A DNA stretch of 64,000 bases, taken from Beta vulgaris subsp. vulgaris (lineage: Eukaryota; Streptophyta; Magnoliopsida; Caryophyllales; Amaranthaceae). Made by a program: the position numbers and the translations under genes. Each line of letters begins with the position of its first letter. The first letter of the stretch is position 1. The DNA is taken from positions 19,838,987-19,902,986 of the forward strand of contig NC_079209.1 in assembly GCF_026745355.1 (NCBI RefSeq). Reading direction: 5' to 3'. Positions 24,101 through 33,200 of this stretch are shown here, piece by piece. Below the pieces are notes generated by a model that was given only the letters and a program-made list of their open reading frames with translations, searched no databases and had not been told where the DNA came from.

Positions 24101-27100
24101 ATCATTAAATTTTTAAATTAAAGTATCACTATGATCATATGATATTATATTTACATTATAATTTATTGTTTTATTATTCATATTCCTATTAGCTGATTAT
24201 GTTATTATTAAAAAATATTATAATCATGATCAAATAAGGTTAACAATAATAATCATCATAATTATAATATTTTGCAATTCGTCTTTAAATAATTAGAGAT
24301 AACATATTTTCGTTACTAATAACAATGAAAGAAATAAATGTTATAAATTGATTTCCTAATAGTGCTTTATGAAATCAAATCAAGACTCTTAGATATATTA
24401 GTGGTGAAAGTTGTGTATAGGTAAGCATATAAACAATACTTTTTTTATTTAATAAATTAGTTATAAGAGATAATTAATAATTACTATTTTTCGAAAGATA
24501 AATTTTAATAACTATTATGTCATAATAAATTTTGAGGGATAGTATTTATGTTAGGGGGTAATATTTATGTTATAGCTTATCAAATTTTTTGTCAAACAAG
24601 TTCCAATCAGGTCTAGTAAGTTTCAATCAGGGCACATCAGGTCTAATAAGTTCCAATCAAGTTAATAAGTTCCAATCAGGTCATAAGTTCCAATCAGGTT
24701 TAATCAGGTCCAATAAGTTGAATTAGGTCCAATCAGGTCAAATAAGTTCAGTTCAGTTCAGTTTAGGATTATTTAGGTGAAGAGAACGCACCCTAAGTTC
24801 GTTTATTTATTAGAGAATAAGTTTCAAATGTACGCCCCTAGTCCCCAACTGTTGAAGGATTACTACTTTCCTTGTTCCAAAGTCAAATTTTAACAAGAAA
24901 TTCTTACTATTATATACTTTCTCTGTTATTTTTCTATTACAACAATAGATCTCGACATGATTTTTAAGAGAATGAAAAGGGTAGGTAATTAAACATAAAA
25001 AAATTCTTTAATTTACTAGAGAGAGAAATGAACATTTGGTAAAGTAAAAGTATCCCTTTAATAATAAATAGTGGGTTGGTGAGTCATCATTAATGATTGT
25101 TTTAGTAAGATAAAGTAAGGGTAATGATGTCAATTACAAAAAGTAGAATTGTAGCAATAGATCTAAAAATACGTAAAGTAGTCACTGTTCCAACAAAAAA
25201 AGAACACAGTAAGTATGTAATAGGAAAAATTGACAGGAACAGTTCCAACTATGAGCTTTTCGCCATTTTCAGTTCCAAGTAAGGAGGATTATTTTTTAGT
25301 AGAACTAACTATGTATTATTTTCTTCAAAATTGGTCCCACTAGGTTAATGCTCTACTACAATAGGTAAAACTCGTTTTTTTCAGCATCACGTAATCAACA
25401 CCACCCTACCACCCTTCCCTCCCCTAACACCCCCTCCGAAACCCCACCACCCCTCCCTCCCATGCCACTCCCTATGAAACCCTCCTCGTCTACCACCCCT
25501 TTCCCTACCACCCCCTTCAAAACCTCCCTCCCTTGCCACCCTCCCCTACCACCCCTTTTCAAACCTCCCTCCCCAACCCCAAATCGGCTTGTCACCCCAT
25601 GCCACCCCCTCCAATGTCACCCCCTTCGAAACCCCCATACTTTGCAACCCCCTTCCAAATCCCCTTCGAAACAAAGAGGAGGAAGAATAAGATCAGTTTA
25701 AGAAATTAAAAAACAAACATGTTAAACAAGTAATCAGTTAACATGGACCAATATTGTAAAAAAAGATGCATAGTTGGGTTAGTTTAGAAATAATCCTTAG
25801 CTGGGATTGAAAATCTCGCAATGCACATAGTTCAAAATATTCGTGTCAACTTTTCTTATGTAATATAGTCATGTCAGCTATTATTAAATTTACCATAATA
25901 AGTACTCTTATGTATATAAGTATGAAACTCTAAATGTCAATGGTGAGATGCGTGTCTTGAATAATGAGGAAAAAAAACCAAATGCACAATTAGTAAAAGG
26001 GTTCCATGATATTGTAATGTTTTAGTAACATAAATTAATTTAATCCGATGACAGGAAAGTGGTAGGGGCTCGATACTACGTGAAGGGATACGAGAGCTAC
26101 TACGGGCCATTGAACAGAACGGTGGACTGCCTTTCTCCCCGCGACAAAGATGGTCATGGAACCCACACAAGCTCCACCGTAGGAGGCCGAACGGTCCCTG
26201 ATGCTGCCTTCATGGGCTCGTTAGCGCAAGGAACAGCCTCTGGTGGTGCTCCATTGGTGCACTTGGCCATCTACAAGGTGTGTTGGGGTATTCCAGGGAA
26301 GGACAAGGTGAACGGAAACACGTGCTTCGAAGCAGATATGTTGGCTGCCATGGACGATGCAATCAATGATGGCGTGCATGTTTTGAGCATTTCGATTGGG
26401 ACGACAACGCCTGTAAAATATCACGAGGATGGCATTTCGATCGGAGCATTGCATGCTGTGAAGAAAGGTATTGTGGTTGCTTGTAGTGCTGGGAATTATG
26501 GGCCTCAGCCTGGGACGCTGTCCAACCCTGCGCCATGGGTTATTACTGTTGGTGCTAGCAGTTTGGATAGGAAGTTCTCTGCTCCTGTTGTGCTTGGAAA
26601 TGGATTGATCGTTGAGGTAATTTTTAATTGCTTGACTTTAATGCTAGTAGTTGTAGCCTTGTATGAAGTTCTATTGCTATCATATTAACTAAAACTCTAA
26701 CTGCCCGTTTGGTAGTCGTTAATAAATTGCGGTAATGGGAATGAATTTTAAGTGTAATTTATTAGGGAAGCACCCTTAAAATCTCCATGGGGTGGCATTT
26801 TTTCTCCATGGACAAACAATCTCACCCCTAAACTTGTGTTTTTGTCTCCAAGGGGAAGCAATTTTCATTACCACTCATTACCACCCTACAAGGTGGTATT
26901 GGATGGGAATGAAAATTCAAGAAGGAAAGTGGACACTTTAGGATAAATTAGCATTACCATGGTAATGGACAATGATATTTTTCACAAATTTACCCACAAA
27001 TTCATTCCCATTACCACCGTTTATGACCAACTACCAAACGGGTCGTAAAGAATTTTAACTCGATGTCCTAATACGTACTAAGTCATATAATACTCATGCG

Positions 27101-29141
27101 AAAATGATAGAAAAACTATAAAAAAAATATCCCCTACAACATTGTAAATACTAATTTGACGGGGTGAATTAGAAAAAAATCTTGCTCATATTCTTTAATA
27201 ATTGAAGGTTAGAGAAATGTGATGACTAATTTCAAATACAAGTCATATAGTACATATTTTTTGGCTATCTTTTGCTTGTACATATGATGGTGCATAATAT
27301 TGTGTAGGGAGAGACAATTACCACTTATCGGTTGGACAACATTTCTTATCCACTAGTATACGCCGGAGAGATTACAATACCAAATGTCACCCGGGAATTA
27401 TCTGGGTAAGTAGCTTTATTTTTTTTCACTTGCAAATTCTGTTGATTATATATTTAGCAAATATTCTAACGATTCAAGTTAACCAAGAAAGCATAGAATC
27501 AATGACATGATTTTCAGTTTATAATTAACTATGTCAAAATGATATTTACACAGGCAATGCCTTCCAAATAGCTTATCATCAGAGAAAGCAAATGGCAAGA
27601 TAGTATTTTGTTTTAGAGGAAATGGGACAAGAGTTGGGAAAGGAATGGAGGTTAAGAGAGCAGGAGGTATTGGCTACATCTTAGGCAATGCTAAAGGTCA
27701 AGGAGAAGAGATAGTCGCGGATCCCCATGTTCTTCCTGCAACCTCTGTAGGTGAACATGAAGCCATGAAAATCTACAAGTACATCAAATCTACCAAATTT
27801 CCAGTTGCTAAGATCCTACCAGCTGCGACAGTCGTTGGCACATCACCGGCACCTTTCATGGCCTCTTTCACTAGTAGGGGACCCAATGTTGTCGATCCCA
27901 CTATTCTCAAGGTATATCATTGAGTTCCTCATACTTCGAATTTGCTCTTGACACAGAACGTATGTCTATTAATATCTTTGTACTCCATTTGCAGTGTTAA
28001 AAAATTACTAAATAGCTCATGCCAAGAGCATTTTCTCAATACTTGCATATAGATTAATAATAGCATATAAAGCAATCAACATATAAGGCTTTATTATTCT
28101 CCACTTATTTCACTTATTTCATAATGGAGGAAGTATAAGTTCAAGACTAATAAATGAAATAAGTTTAAGGCTAATAAGTTTAGATAAGTTTGATTCAAAT
28201 GTCTATAAGTTCTACTTCATTCCATTCATAACTATAATATATTTTTATAAGTTCCTATACATTCATCATTTCAATACATGACACCAAGTATTCAAATTAT
28301 ACCATTTAGTATATATACAAGCTTAGAAGTACCTTTTTTTAAATAGATACAAGTACATAAGTTTAATTACATTTGATATAATTTGCAGCCTGATATTACC
28401 GCCCCTGGATTGAACATATTGGCAGCATGGAGTGGGGCAGATTCACCAAGTAAGTTGGCTTCAGATGACAGGATAGTCGAGTGGAATATTTACTCCGGAA
28501 CGTCAATGTCTTGCCCTCATGTAGCTGCTGCTGCTGCACTCCTCAAAGCCATCCATCCTACTTGGAGTTCTGCTGCCATCAGATCTTCCCTTATGACTAC
28601 AGCTGGTCTGGAAAACAACAATGGAACTCTAATAACTGACGCTATGGGAAACCCAGCCAACCCTTTTCAATATGGAGCCGGTCACCTTCAACCAACGAAG
28701 GCAGCAGATCCGGGCCTCGTTTATGATACATCTTACACTGATTACTTGACTTACCTTTGCAGTATAGGCATGCCTGGTTTCGACTCATCATTCAAATGCC
28801 CGAAAGTTCTACCAAAGACAAATGACCTTAACACCCCTTCCCTTGCAATCTCCAAGCTAAATGGAAGTCTAACAGTTACAAGGACAGTAACAAATGTTGG
28901 TCATCCAGGGAAAACCTCTTACTTTGCTTCTGTGAAGCCACCAATGGGATACAGAGTCAAGATTTCGCCGAGTATATTGATTTTCAAGCATAAGGGGCAG
29001 AAGAAAAGTTTCAAAATTACAGTTGAAAAGGAGAGAGATGTTATCCAAGGAGTGAGTGCACAAGAGTATGAGTTTGGGTGGTTAAGTTGGTTTGACGGCG
29101 TTCATACTGTGAGAAGTCCTATGGTCGTGTCGTCTGCATAA
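13323..29141 (+). CDS. SBT5.6: Subtilisin-like serine protease SBT5.6 type, eight exons
   Basis: Secreted subtilase (S8 family) expected to act in the cell wall after signal-peptide and propeptide removal. Exons, joined by GT-AG introns in one open frame of 780 codons: 13323-13397, 13578-13770, 14626-14817, 21132-21243, 26055-26616, 27308-27405, 27554-27911, 28389-29141. Residues 1-25 form a hydrophobic signal peptide ([20 protein letters not shown]). The inhibitor_I9 propeptide follows (VYIVYFG to about residue 95). Catalytic Asp152 is in GVLDSG, His225 in DGHGTHT, Ser569 in SGTSMSCPH, and the oxyanion Asn338 in CSAGN. A PA insert (about 380-480) and a fibronectin-III-like tail (about 660-780, ending [10 protein letters not shown]) complete the fold. 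Motifs such as [29 protein letters not shown] and [20 protein letters not shown] match SBT5.6 best. Length agrees with the family (about 790). Introns 3 and 4 are swollen by transposons, yet no coding damage is visible. Confidence 0.93.
13994..14085. mobile_element. Stowaway MITE, 92 bp, in SBT5.6 intron 2
   Basis: The ends CTTCATCCGCTCC and GGAACGGAGGAAG are inverted copies flanked by TA on both sides, the Tc1/mariner (Stowaway) hallmark. Nearly the whole element can fold into a hairpin. Confidence 0.85.
15116..15871. mobile_element. Foldback-like element with GC-rich palindromic core, SBT5.6 intron 3
   Basis: The outer arms share ACTTCTATA, TCGCCCA and AATTACTTAAAATCGCCC in inverted orientation; the left arm lacks about 15 bp present in the right. 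The core (about 15369-15682) is a long imperfect palindrome holding direct 33-bp units in its left half and their reverse complement in its right half. Left-flank frames here are not genes. Ends are approximate and no clear target duplication was found; Mutator-like or foldback origin is an inference. Confidence 0.6.
15435..15566 (+). repeat. Four tandem 33-bp GC-rich units
   Basis: Units start at 15435, 15468, 15501 and 15534. Each contains GGACGTTCAGCCC, CCATGG and CGATCG. The first three are virtually identical; the fourth differs (GATC for GTTC) and leads into the inverted half of the palindrome. Confidence 0.9.
16158..16822. mobile_element. Tourist-like (PIF/Harbinger) MITE, 665 bp, SBT5.6 intron 3
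   Basis: A TTA target duplication (16155-16157, 16823-16825) flanks imperfect TIRs GGATATGATCTCC and GGAGAACATGCC. Just inside both ends are runs of ACTGAACTGA and related units. The centre is an (AAT)n-(ATT)n palindromic simple repeat at about 16660-16722. There is no coding sequence. Confidence 0.75.
16660..16722. repeat. (AAT)n/(ATT)n palindromic microsatellite
   Basis: About ten AAT units are followed directly by about ten ATT units, so the tract can fold on itself. It sits in the centre of the 665-bp MITE. Confidence 0.9.
17465..17808. mobile_element. Stowaway MITE, 344 bp, SBT5.6 intron 3
   Basis: CTCCCTCCGTCCCAAAATATAG at the left is the inverse of the right end, and TA flanks both sides (17463-17464, 17809-17810). 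This is a classic plant Stowaway of the Tc1/mariner superfamily. Confidence 0.92.
18113..18182. repeat. (TA)n then (AAT)n microsatellite
   Basis: About 24 TA units are followed by six AAT units, in SBT5.6 intron 3. Confidence 0.95.
18326..18585. mobile_element. Diverged Stowaway-like MITE
   Basis: CTCCGTCCCATAATCTAGTGC on the left is mirrored by GCACTAGATTATGAGACGAAGG on the right. The outermost bases and TA duplication have decayed, so the ends are approximate. Confidence 0.6.
19168..19426. mobile_element. Stowaway MITE, 259 bp, SBT5.6 intron 3
   Basis: The ends CTCCCTCCGTCTTTTATTAG and its inverse are flanked by TA on both sides (19166-19167, 19427-19428). Confidence 0.92.
19465..19538 (-). 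mobile_element. 42-bp 5'-truncated LINE tail with target duplication
   Basis: A direct repeat of about 16 bp (AAAATTACGGTGTTTT at 19465-19480, AAAATTATGGTATTTT at 19523-19538, two differences) flanks a 42-bp insert. On the minus strand the insert ends in ATGAAATTTCTCTTTC and poly(A), as the 3' ends of plant L1-type LINEs do. It is an extremely truncated retroposition. Confidence 0.65.
19781..19866 (+). repeat. Recent 43-bp tandem duplication
   Basis: Two almost identical 43-bp units start CTACAGGTACCTTGGC at 19781 and 19824, in intron 3. One C/T difference is visible near the unit end. Confidence 0.9.
20104..20338. mobile_element. Stowaway MITE, 235 bp, SBT5.6 intron 3
   Basis: CTCCCTCCGTTTCACAATAT at the left matches the inverse of the right end (ATATTTTGAAACAGAGGGAG), with TA on each side. 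Confidence 0.9.
21881..22139. mobile_element. Stowaway MITE, 259 bp, SBT5.6 intron 4
   Basis: The ends CTTCCTCTGTTTCTAAATAA and its near-perfect inverse are flanked by TA at 21879-21880 and 22140-22141. Internally it resembles the Stowaway at 19168-19426 and has the same length. Confidence 0.88.
22144..22720 (+). mobile_element. TRIM-like miniature LTR retrotransposon, SBT5.6 intron 4
   Basis: LTR1 (22144-22359) and LTR2 (22508-22720) share TGTT at the start, CACATGTGAGTTA, TTTAGTATGGAACCTCCTTTGG and GTTTCGTA. Directly after LTR1 is TTATCAGTGCCC, a diverged Met-tRNA primer-binding site. Directly before LTR2 is the purine tract ATGGGGAGA. The internal region is only about 150 bp and non-coding, as in terminal-repeat retrotransposons in miniature. 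The LTRs have diverged clearly, so the insertion is old. No perfect 5-bp target duplication remains. Confidence 0.72.
23446..23781. mobile_element. hAT-type MITE, 336 bp, SBT5.6 intron 4
   Basis: A perfect 8-bp target duplication CTATGAAC (23438-23445 and 23782-23789) flanks inverted ends TAGAGGTGAT and ATCACCTCTA; eight bases is the hAT signature. The interior is packed with GGCCCGGCCC-type units and is very GC-rich compared with its surroundings. The long frames in it come from that repetition and are not genes. Confidence 0.9.
23827..24793. mobile_element. Tourist-like (PIF/Harbinger) MITE, 967 bp, SBT5.6 intron 4
   Basis: TAA flanks both sides (23824-23826, 24794-24796). The TIRs are GGGTGCATTTTTCTCACC and the inverse of GGTGAAGAGAACGCACCC. 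Both subterminal regions consist of repeated units such as AATAAGTTCCAATCAGGT; the middle is AT-rich and non-coding. It resembles the 665-bp element at 16158 in layout. Confidence 0.82.
25388..25680. repeat. C-rich low-complexity tract in SBT5.6 intron 4
   Basis: The + strand is a string of ACCACCC, CCTCCC and CCCCTTC-like units. Frames on both strands are open only because of this bias and encode no recognised domain. Confidence 0.8.
26701..27045. mobile_element. Tourist-like MITE copy 1, 345 bp, SBT5.6 intron 5
   Basis: TAA flanks both sides (26698-26700, 27046-27048). The ends share CCCGTTTGGTAGT in inverted orientation. A closely similar copy of exactly the same length lies at 31437-31781 in the PPR gene. 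Confidence 0.88.
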
Positions 29142-30264
29142 GCCCGAATTCAGATCACATGAAGGGCTATATTTCCTTGTTATCTAAACTGAAAAGTCAG
29201 TTTAGAAGTTTTAAAGTATACAGGATAAAAGATTAGGATCTGAATGATGACCATAGAATGTTGACTTATAGTTAGTCAACAATTAAAGCTTTGTGTTTTA
29301 TAGCTTCTCAATTATAAGTAAAATATCACGCTTTATCCGTATGTCACAAGTTAAAACCACAGTGGCATAGATATTCTCATCTTCTTCTCACTGGTACAAT
29401 CATTGTTATGCAGAAGCCATGCTAATCTTCTCTGCATTTAGACTTTGTTTTTATAACAACATAGATGAGAAAGGAAGGAAAAGGAAAGGGGGGAAAAGAG
29501 ACAGAAGTGTAATCAGATCTCTTATCCAAACAAAGTGTTAATCAGATCTCTCTAAAGAGACTATTCTCATACACACAGTATACTTATTCTCATAATATGT
29601 CAAGGTTGAACATATAGTAGAGCCAATAAGTGTTATAATGAAACATCTATCTGATTAAAGAAAATCAATCCATTTAAAAACAACTAATCCCGATCACCGA
29701 AAAAAGTAAAGCAAAAAAAACATATAATCCAATGTATTTGGCTTTGATTAGTTTGGACTCCAAATACTTATTGAAATAACTTTTCATCTTCATCAAGGAG
29801 ACTGGACCAGCTAATGTTGCAACACATAAGTAACCAAATCACTAGCCTTCGAGAAACAAGAGGATGTACTTCAAGGGTGTGACAATAAAGTTGGTTTTTC
29901 CATATCACAGCTTTTGGTTTGTGAATGGGTGAATAATTTTCCTAGGTTGTAAATAGATTTTTCAGAAATGAAGAATATTTCATTTTTAAGCATTGCCATA
30001 TTTTCTTCCATCTCTCTCACTCCATTACAGTTGTTCTTTTCCAAAATATATTTATCAATTAACTTTGAAGCTTGATTTCCATGGAAACATGTATTCATCG
30101 AAAATAAGAAATAGTTCAATGTTTTTTCTTAATCCAAACACTGCCTAGCTTATATAATTGCTAATCCCCTCAATCTGCAAATGTTGTCCCCATTAGAAGG
30201 GATCAGCAACAAGAACAATAATGTACAAAGCTCACAGGTTTGAAGTTTTGAGCAGCATTGGCTT
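29142..30264. other. Intergenic space between the convergent genes
   Basis: It contains the 3' UTRs of SBT5.6 and of the PPR gene. Apart from a U6-derived fragment (29397-29436) and a short duplication of TAATCAGATCTCT (29510-29550) I see nothing recognisable. No clear AATAAA poly(A) signal stands out. Confidence 0.6.
29397..29436 (-). pseudogene. U6 snRNA-derived fragment
   Basis: The minus strand carries CAGAGAAGATTAGCATGG, the conserved ACAGAGA-containing core of U6 spliceosomal RNA, then CTTCTGCATAACAATGA, a diverged continuation of the U6 sequence. The 5' hairpin, the downstream part and the T-rich terminator are missing, and no USE/TATA promoter is near. It is a retroposed or captured fragment, not a gene. 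Confidence 0.72.
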
Positions 30265-33200
30265 CTAATCAACAAAAGGGTGTCTCTTAACTTTGACTCT
30301 TTCGCCTTTAAAATGGATATATTTCCATTTACATCCATATTTTTGAATGACCAAATCCTTCTTATCTTCTTGCCCAAGTTTCTCAAAGGCCCGTGCCACC
30401 CTCTTGACTGTATCCTCATCTGGTTTGACACCTAATTCTTCCATATCTGTAAAGACCTGGATTTATAAAAAGGGGACGAAAATCATGAGCACTCAGGCCT
30501 ACCGGTTAGAAGAGGGAATATCCCACTGTGTTGATACAGGAAACAATGGTATCTCGATATAGTAAGCGTGGTGAGTGGTAAACATGCAAATATATATAAA
30601 TTGCTATTCAGGGCACGTCTGGTATCCATTTAACAATTAAGAGGGCATAATTTAGGGGGTTGATTACTCGATTATTACAGAGGAATATCTTAGGGGTGAA
30701 ATTTGTCTTTTTATGTAGTTTGGGATCATTCATAGAGTACTAATTACTCCAGCCATTGTTCCCCCCTTTTCCTTCCTCTGTTTTCTGGTCACAAAAAGCA
30801 GAACATATTTGTTGGAGATAGAGGGCTTTCGAGGAGGTCGGGTAGAGGCAGTACCAACTTTTTCCAGAGAAAGAGAGGGTGATTATGACCCTAGGGGGGA
30901 TAATTATTACCCTCAATAGAATCATAAAATTCACCATTTAGCGAAAAAAAAAAAAAAAAAAAAAAAACACAAGAAGATCTGCCAGTGGTCAAAAAGAACT
31001 TTAAAATTAATAGCTAAGCGAAAGCAGCACATCAAATATGATGGAACCACACTAAAAGACAAGGTGAGTATCCCCCTCCTCCCCAAAAAAAAAAAACACG
31101 GTGAGTTTTTGGATACCTCTATTACTTTCTCGGGTAGACTGTGATGATCATATAATGATATCATCCGGGAAAACAACCGCTTCGAAATAGAACGTGTATG
31201 GGTATGCAAAATCATATTCCACAAAGATCCAGCTTCATCTATTCTCTTCTCCTGGTCAAATGCCAATAGGACTGTATCATATGTCGCCATGGTTGTACCT
31301 TGGCCCTTGCTCAACATCCACTTGGCAACCTATACACCACCATAGAATCAGTAAGCATTTCATTTCTGCACCATTTACATATCTGCCTCAACTAGTCAAC
31401 TTCAGGATAGTCAAATGACAAAATCTATAGCTTTTACGGCCCGTTTGATAGTCGTTAATAAATTGTGGTAATGGGAATGAATTTTAAGTGTAATTTTATT
31501 AAAGAAGTACCCTTAAAATCTCCATGGGAAATCATTTTTTCTCCATGGGCAAGCAATCTCACCCCTAAACTTGTGTTTTTGTCTCCAAGGGGAAGCAATT
31601 TTCTTTACCATTCATTACCATCTACAAGGTGGTATTGGATGGGAATAAAAATTCAAGAAGGAAATTTGACACTTTAGGATAAATTAGCATTACCATGGGA
31701 ATGGACAATGATATTTTTCACAAATTTACATACAAATTCATTCCCATTACCACCAGTTATGACCAACTACCAAACGAGCCGTTAGTACAAACTTTGTAAG
31801 CAACAAATAGCTCCGCTCCTATCAGTAATGGCAATTGCTATCAGTTACTGCAATGGACCCTCTGCAGGGAACTCAGTAAAAGAATCAGTTGTCAATTAAA
31901 AATAAGAGAGAAATAATCACAATGTCGTCTGAGTAAATCAAACACATCATCACCAGTAACTAAATAATGATATCGACAAGATTTCTGGGCTTCCAGCAAA
32001 GCATCAATCTGATTTCTTAGAGCACCTAACTGGCCAGACTAGGTAAATGATTCAGAATTACTTCCTCTGATATAGTTGCAACATGGGGGGGAGGGGGGGC
32101 ATTAATGAAGGTGAAGAGGTGAAGATAGAGATAAAGAGAAAAAAAGGAGACCCCTGGGATGAAGAGAGATAAAGTGAAAGTATATCCAAAACAGGCTATA
32201 TTGCGACTAAAATGAAACACCCAGAAATAAGAAGTGTTGCAACCGAAAGAGAACAGCAGAAGTATTTTTATAGTTTCCAATTCTGGAAGAAGCATCAGAA
32301 GGTAGTAACTATTAAGTAATTAGCCAATTGGCGGCGCTTCAACACAAGTACACAACTTACATGTTTGTATTTGTTTCACTAAAATCTCAACACTAGTAGC
32401 CTCGCCCTTGTGAATTTCCGAGCTAAACCAGTGGCAATAAGAGCTCGTGTGAGTATTGACAAATATAATCCAGCAAAGAGACTTAAAATTAAGAAGCACT
32501 TTCAATCTTAATTACACCAGAAACAGGTATTAAACAACTTATTGAGCTTAACCTAGCATAGCTCTACTTTTCGATATTTCCAAATAACAGTAGGATGACT
32601 AAACTATGATGATAAATACCTCGATAAGATAAACCTTTAGCAGTACGATTACTAAACTAATGTACTAAAACAATTTGTCATCTTCAATGCTGCAATAGTT
32701 ACATATTGTCAATGCCACAATTTGATTCTCAACAGGGTTCATATATTACAAAATAGATATGATGTCCTAGCAAAGCGGTGAAGCATACTTCTAAAACCCC
32801 TGTTCTCCTCAACTCTTGTAAAAAGCGTTCGATAGAAACAATTTCAATCAGTAAATATCAGTTTTCATCTGTAACAATCAATAATTGTGTTTGAGGACAG
32901 CACTATTGAATCAGCAAAATTCAGTTCTAATCAATAAAAATCAGTTTTAGTAAGGAAAAATCAATATACTTAGTAAATACAGTTTCAGCAAATATCCAAT
33001 TAAAAGAACAAGGCCTCACTTCATTTCCTTCTACAGTAAGCCATGAGAAATGGAAGCCAAAAAAATGCAATATGTTCAGTTGTAGTGTTTACAGATGTTT
33101 CTTGTCAAGGGTGGAGGGAGGGGTCCTCTTCCCCCTTTTATTGCATTGTTATAAGATGGTTTGTCCCAAGGGTCGAGAGGTTGGTTTATGGGTGATGAAA

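Noticed and set aside
25395..25701. Pro-rich and Gly-rich frames on opposite strands
   Set aside because: C-rich low-complexity tract in intron 4; no protein family.
29397..29436. Functional U6 snRNA gene
   Set aside because: Only the core is conserved; 5' stem, 3' part, promoter elements and T-terminator are missing.
30150..30431. Minus-strand frame of 93 codons at the PPR 3' end
   Set aside because: Wrong frame; the PPR exon 6 frame has the conserved motifs and ends at 30265.
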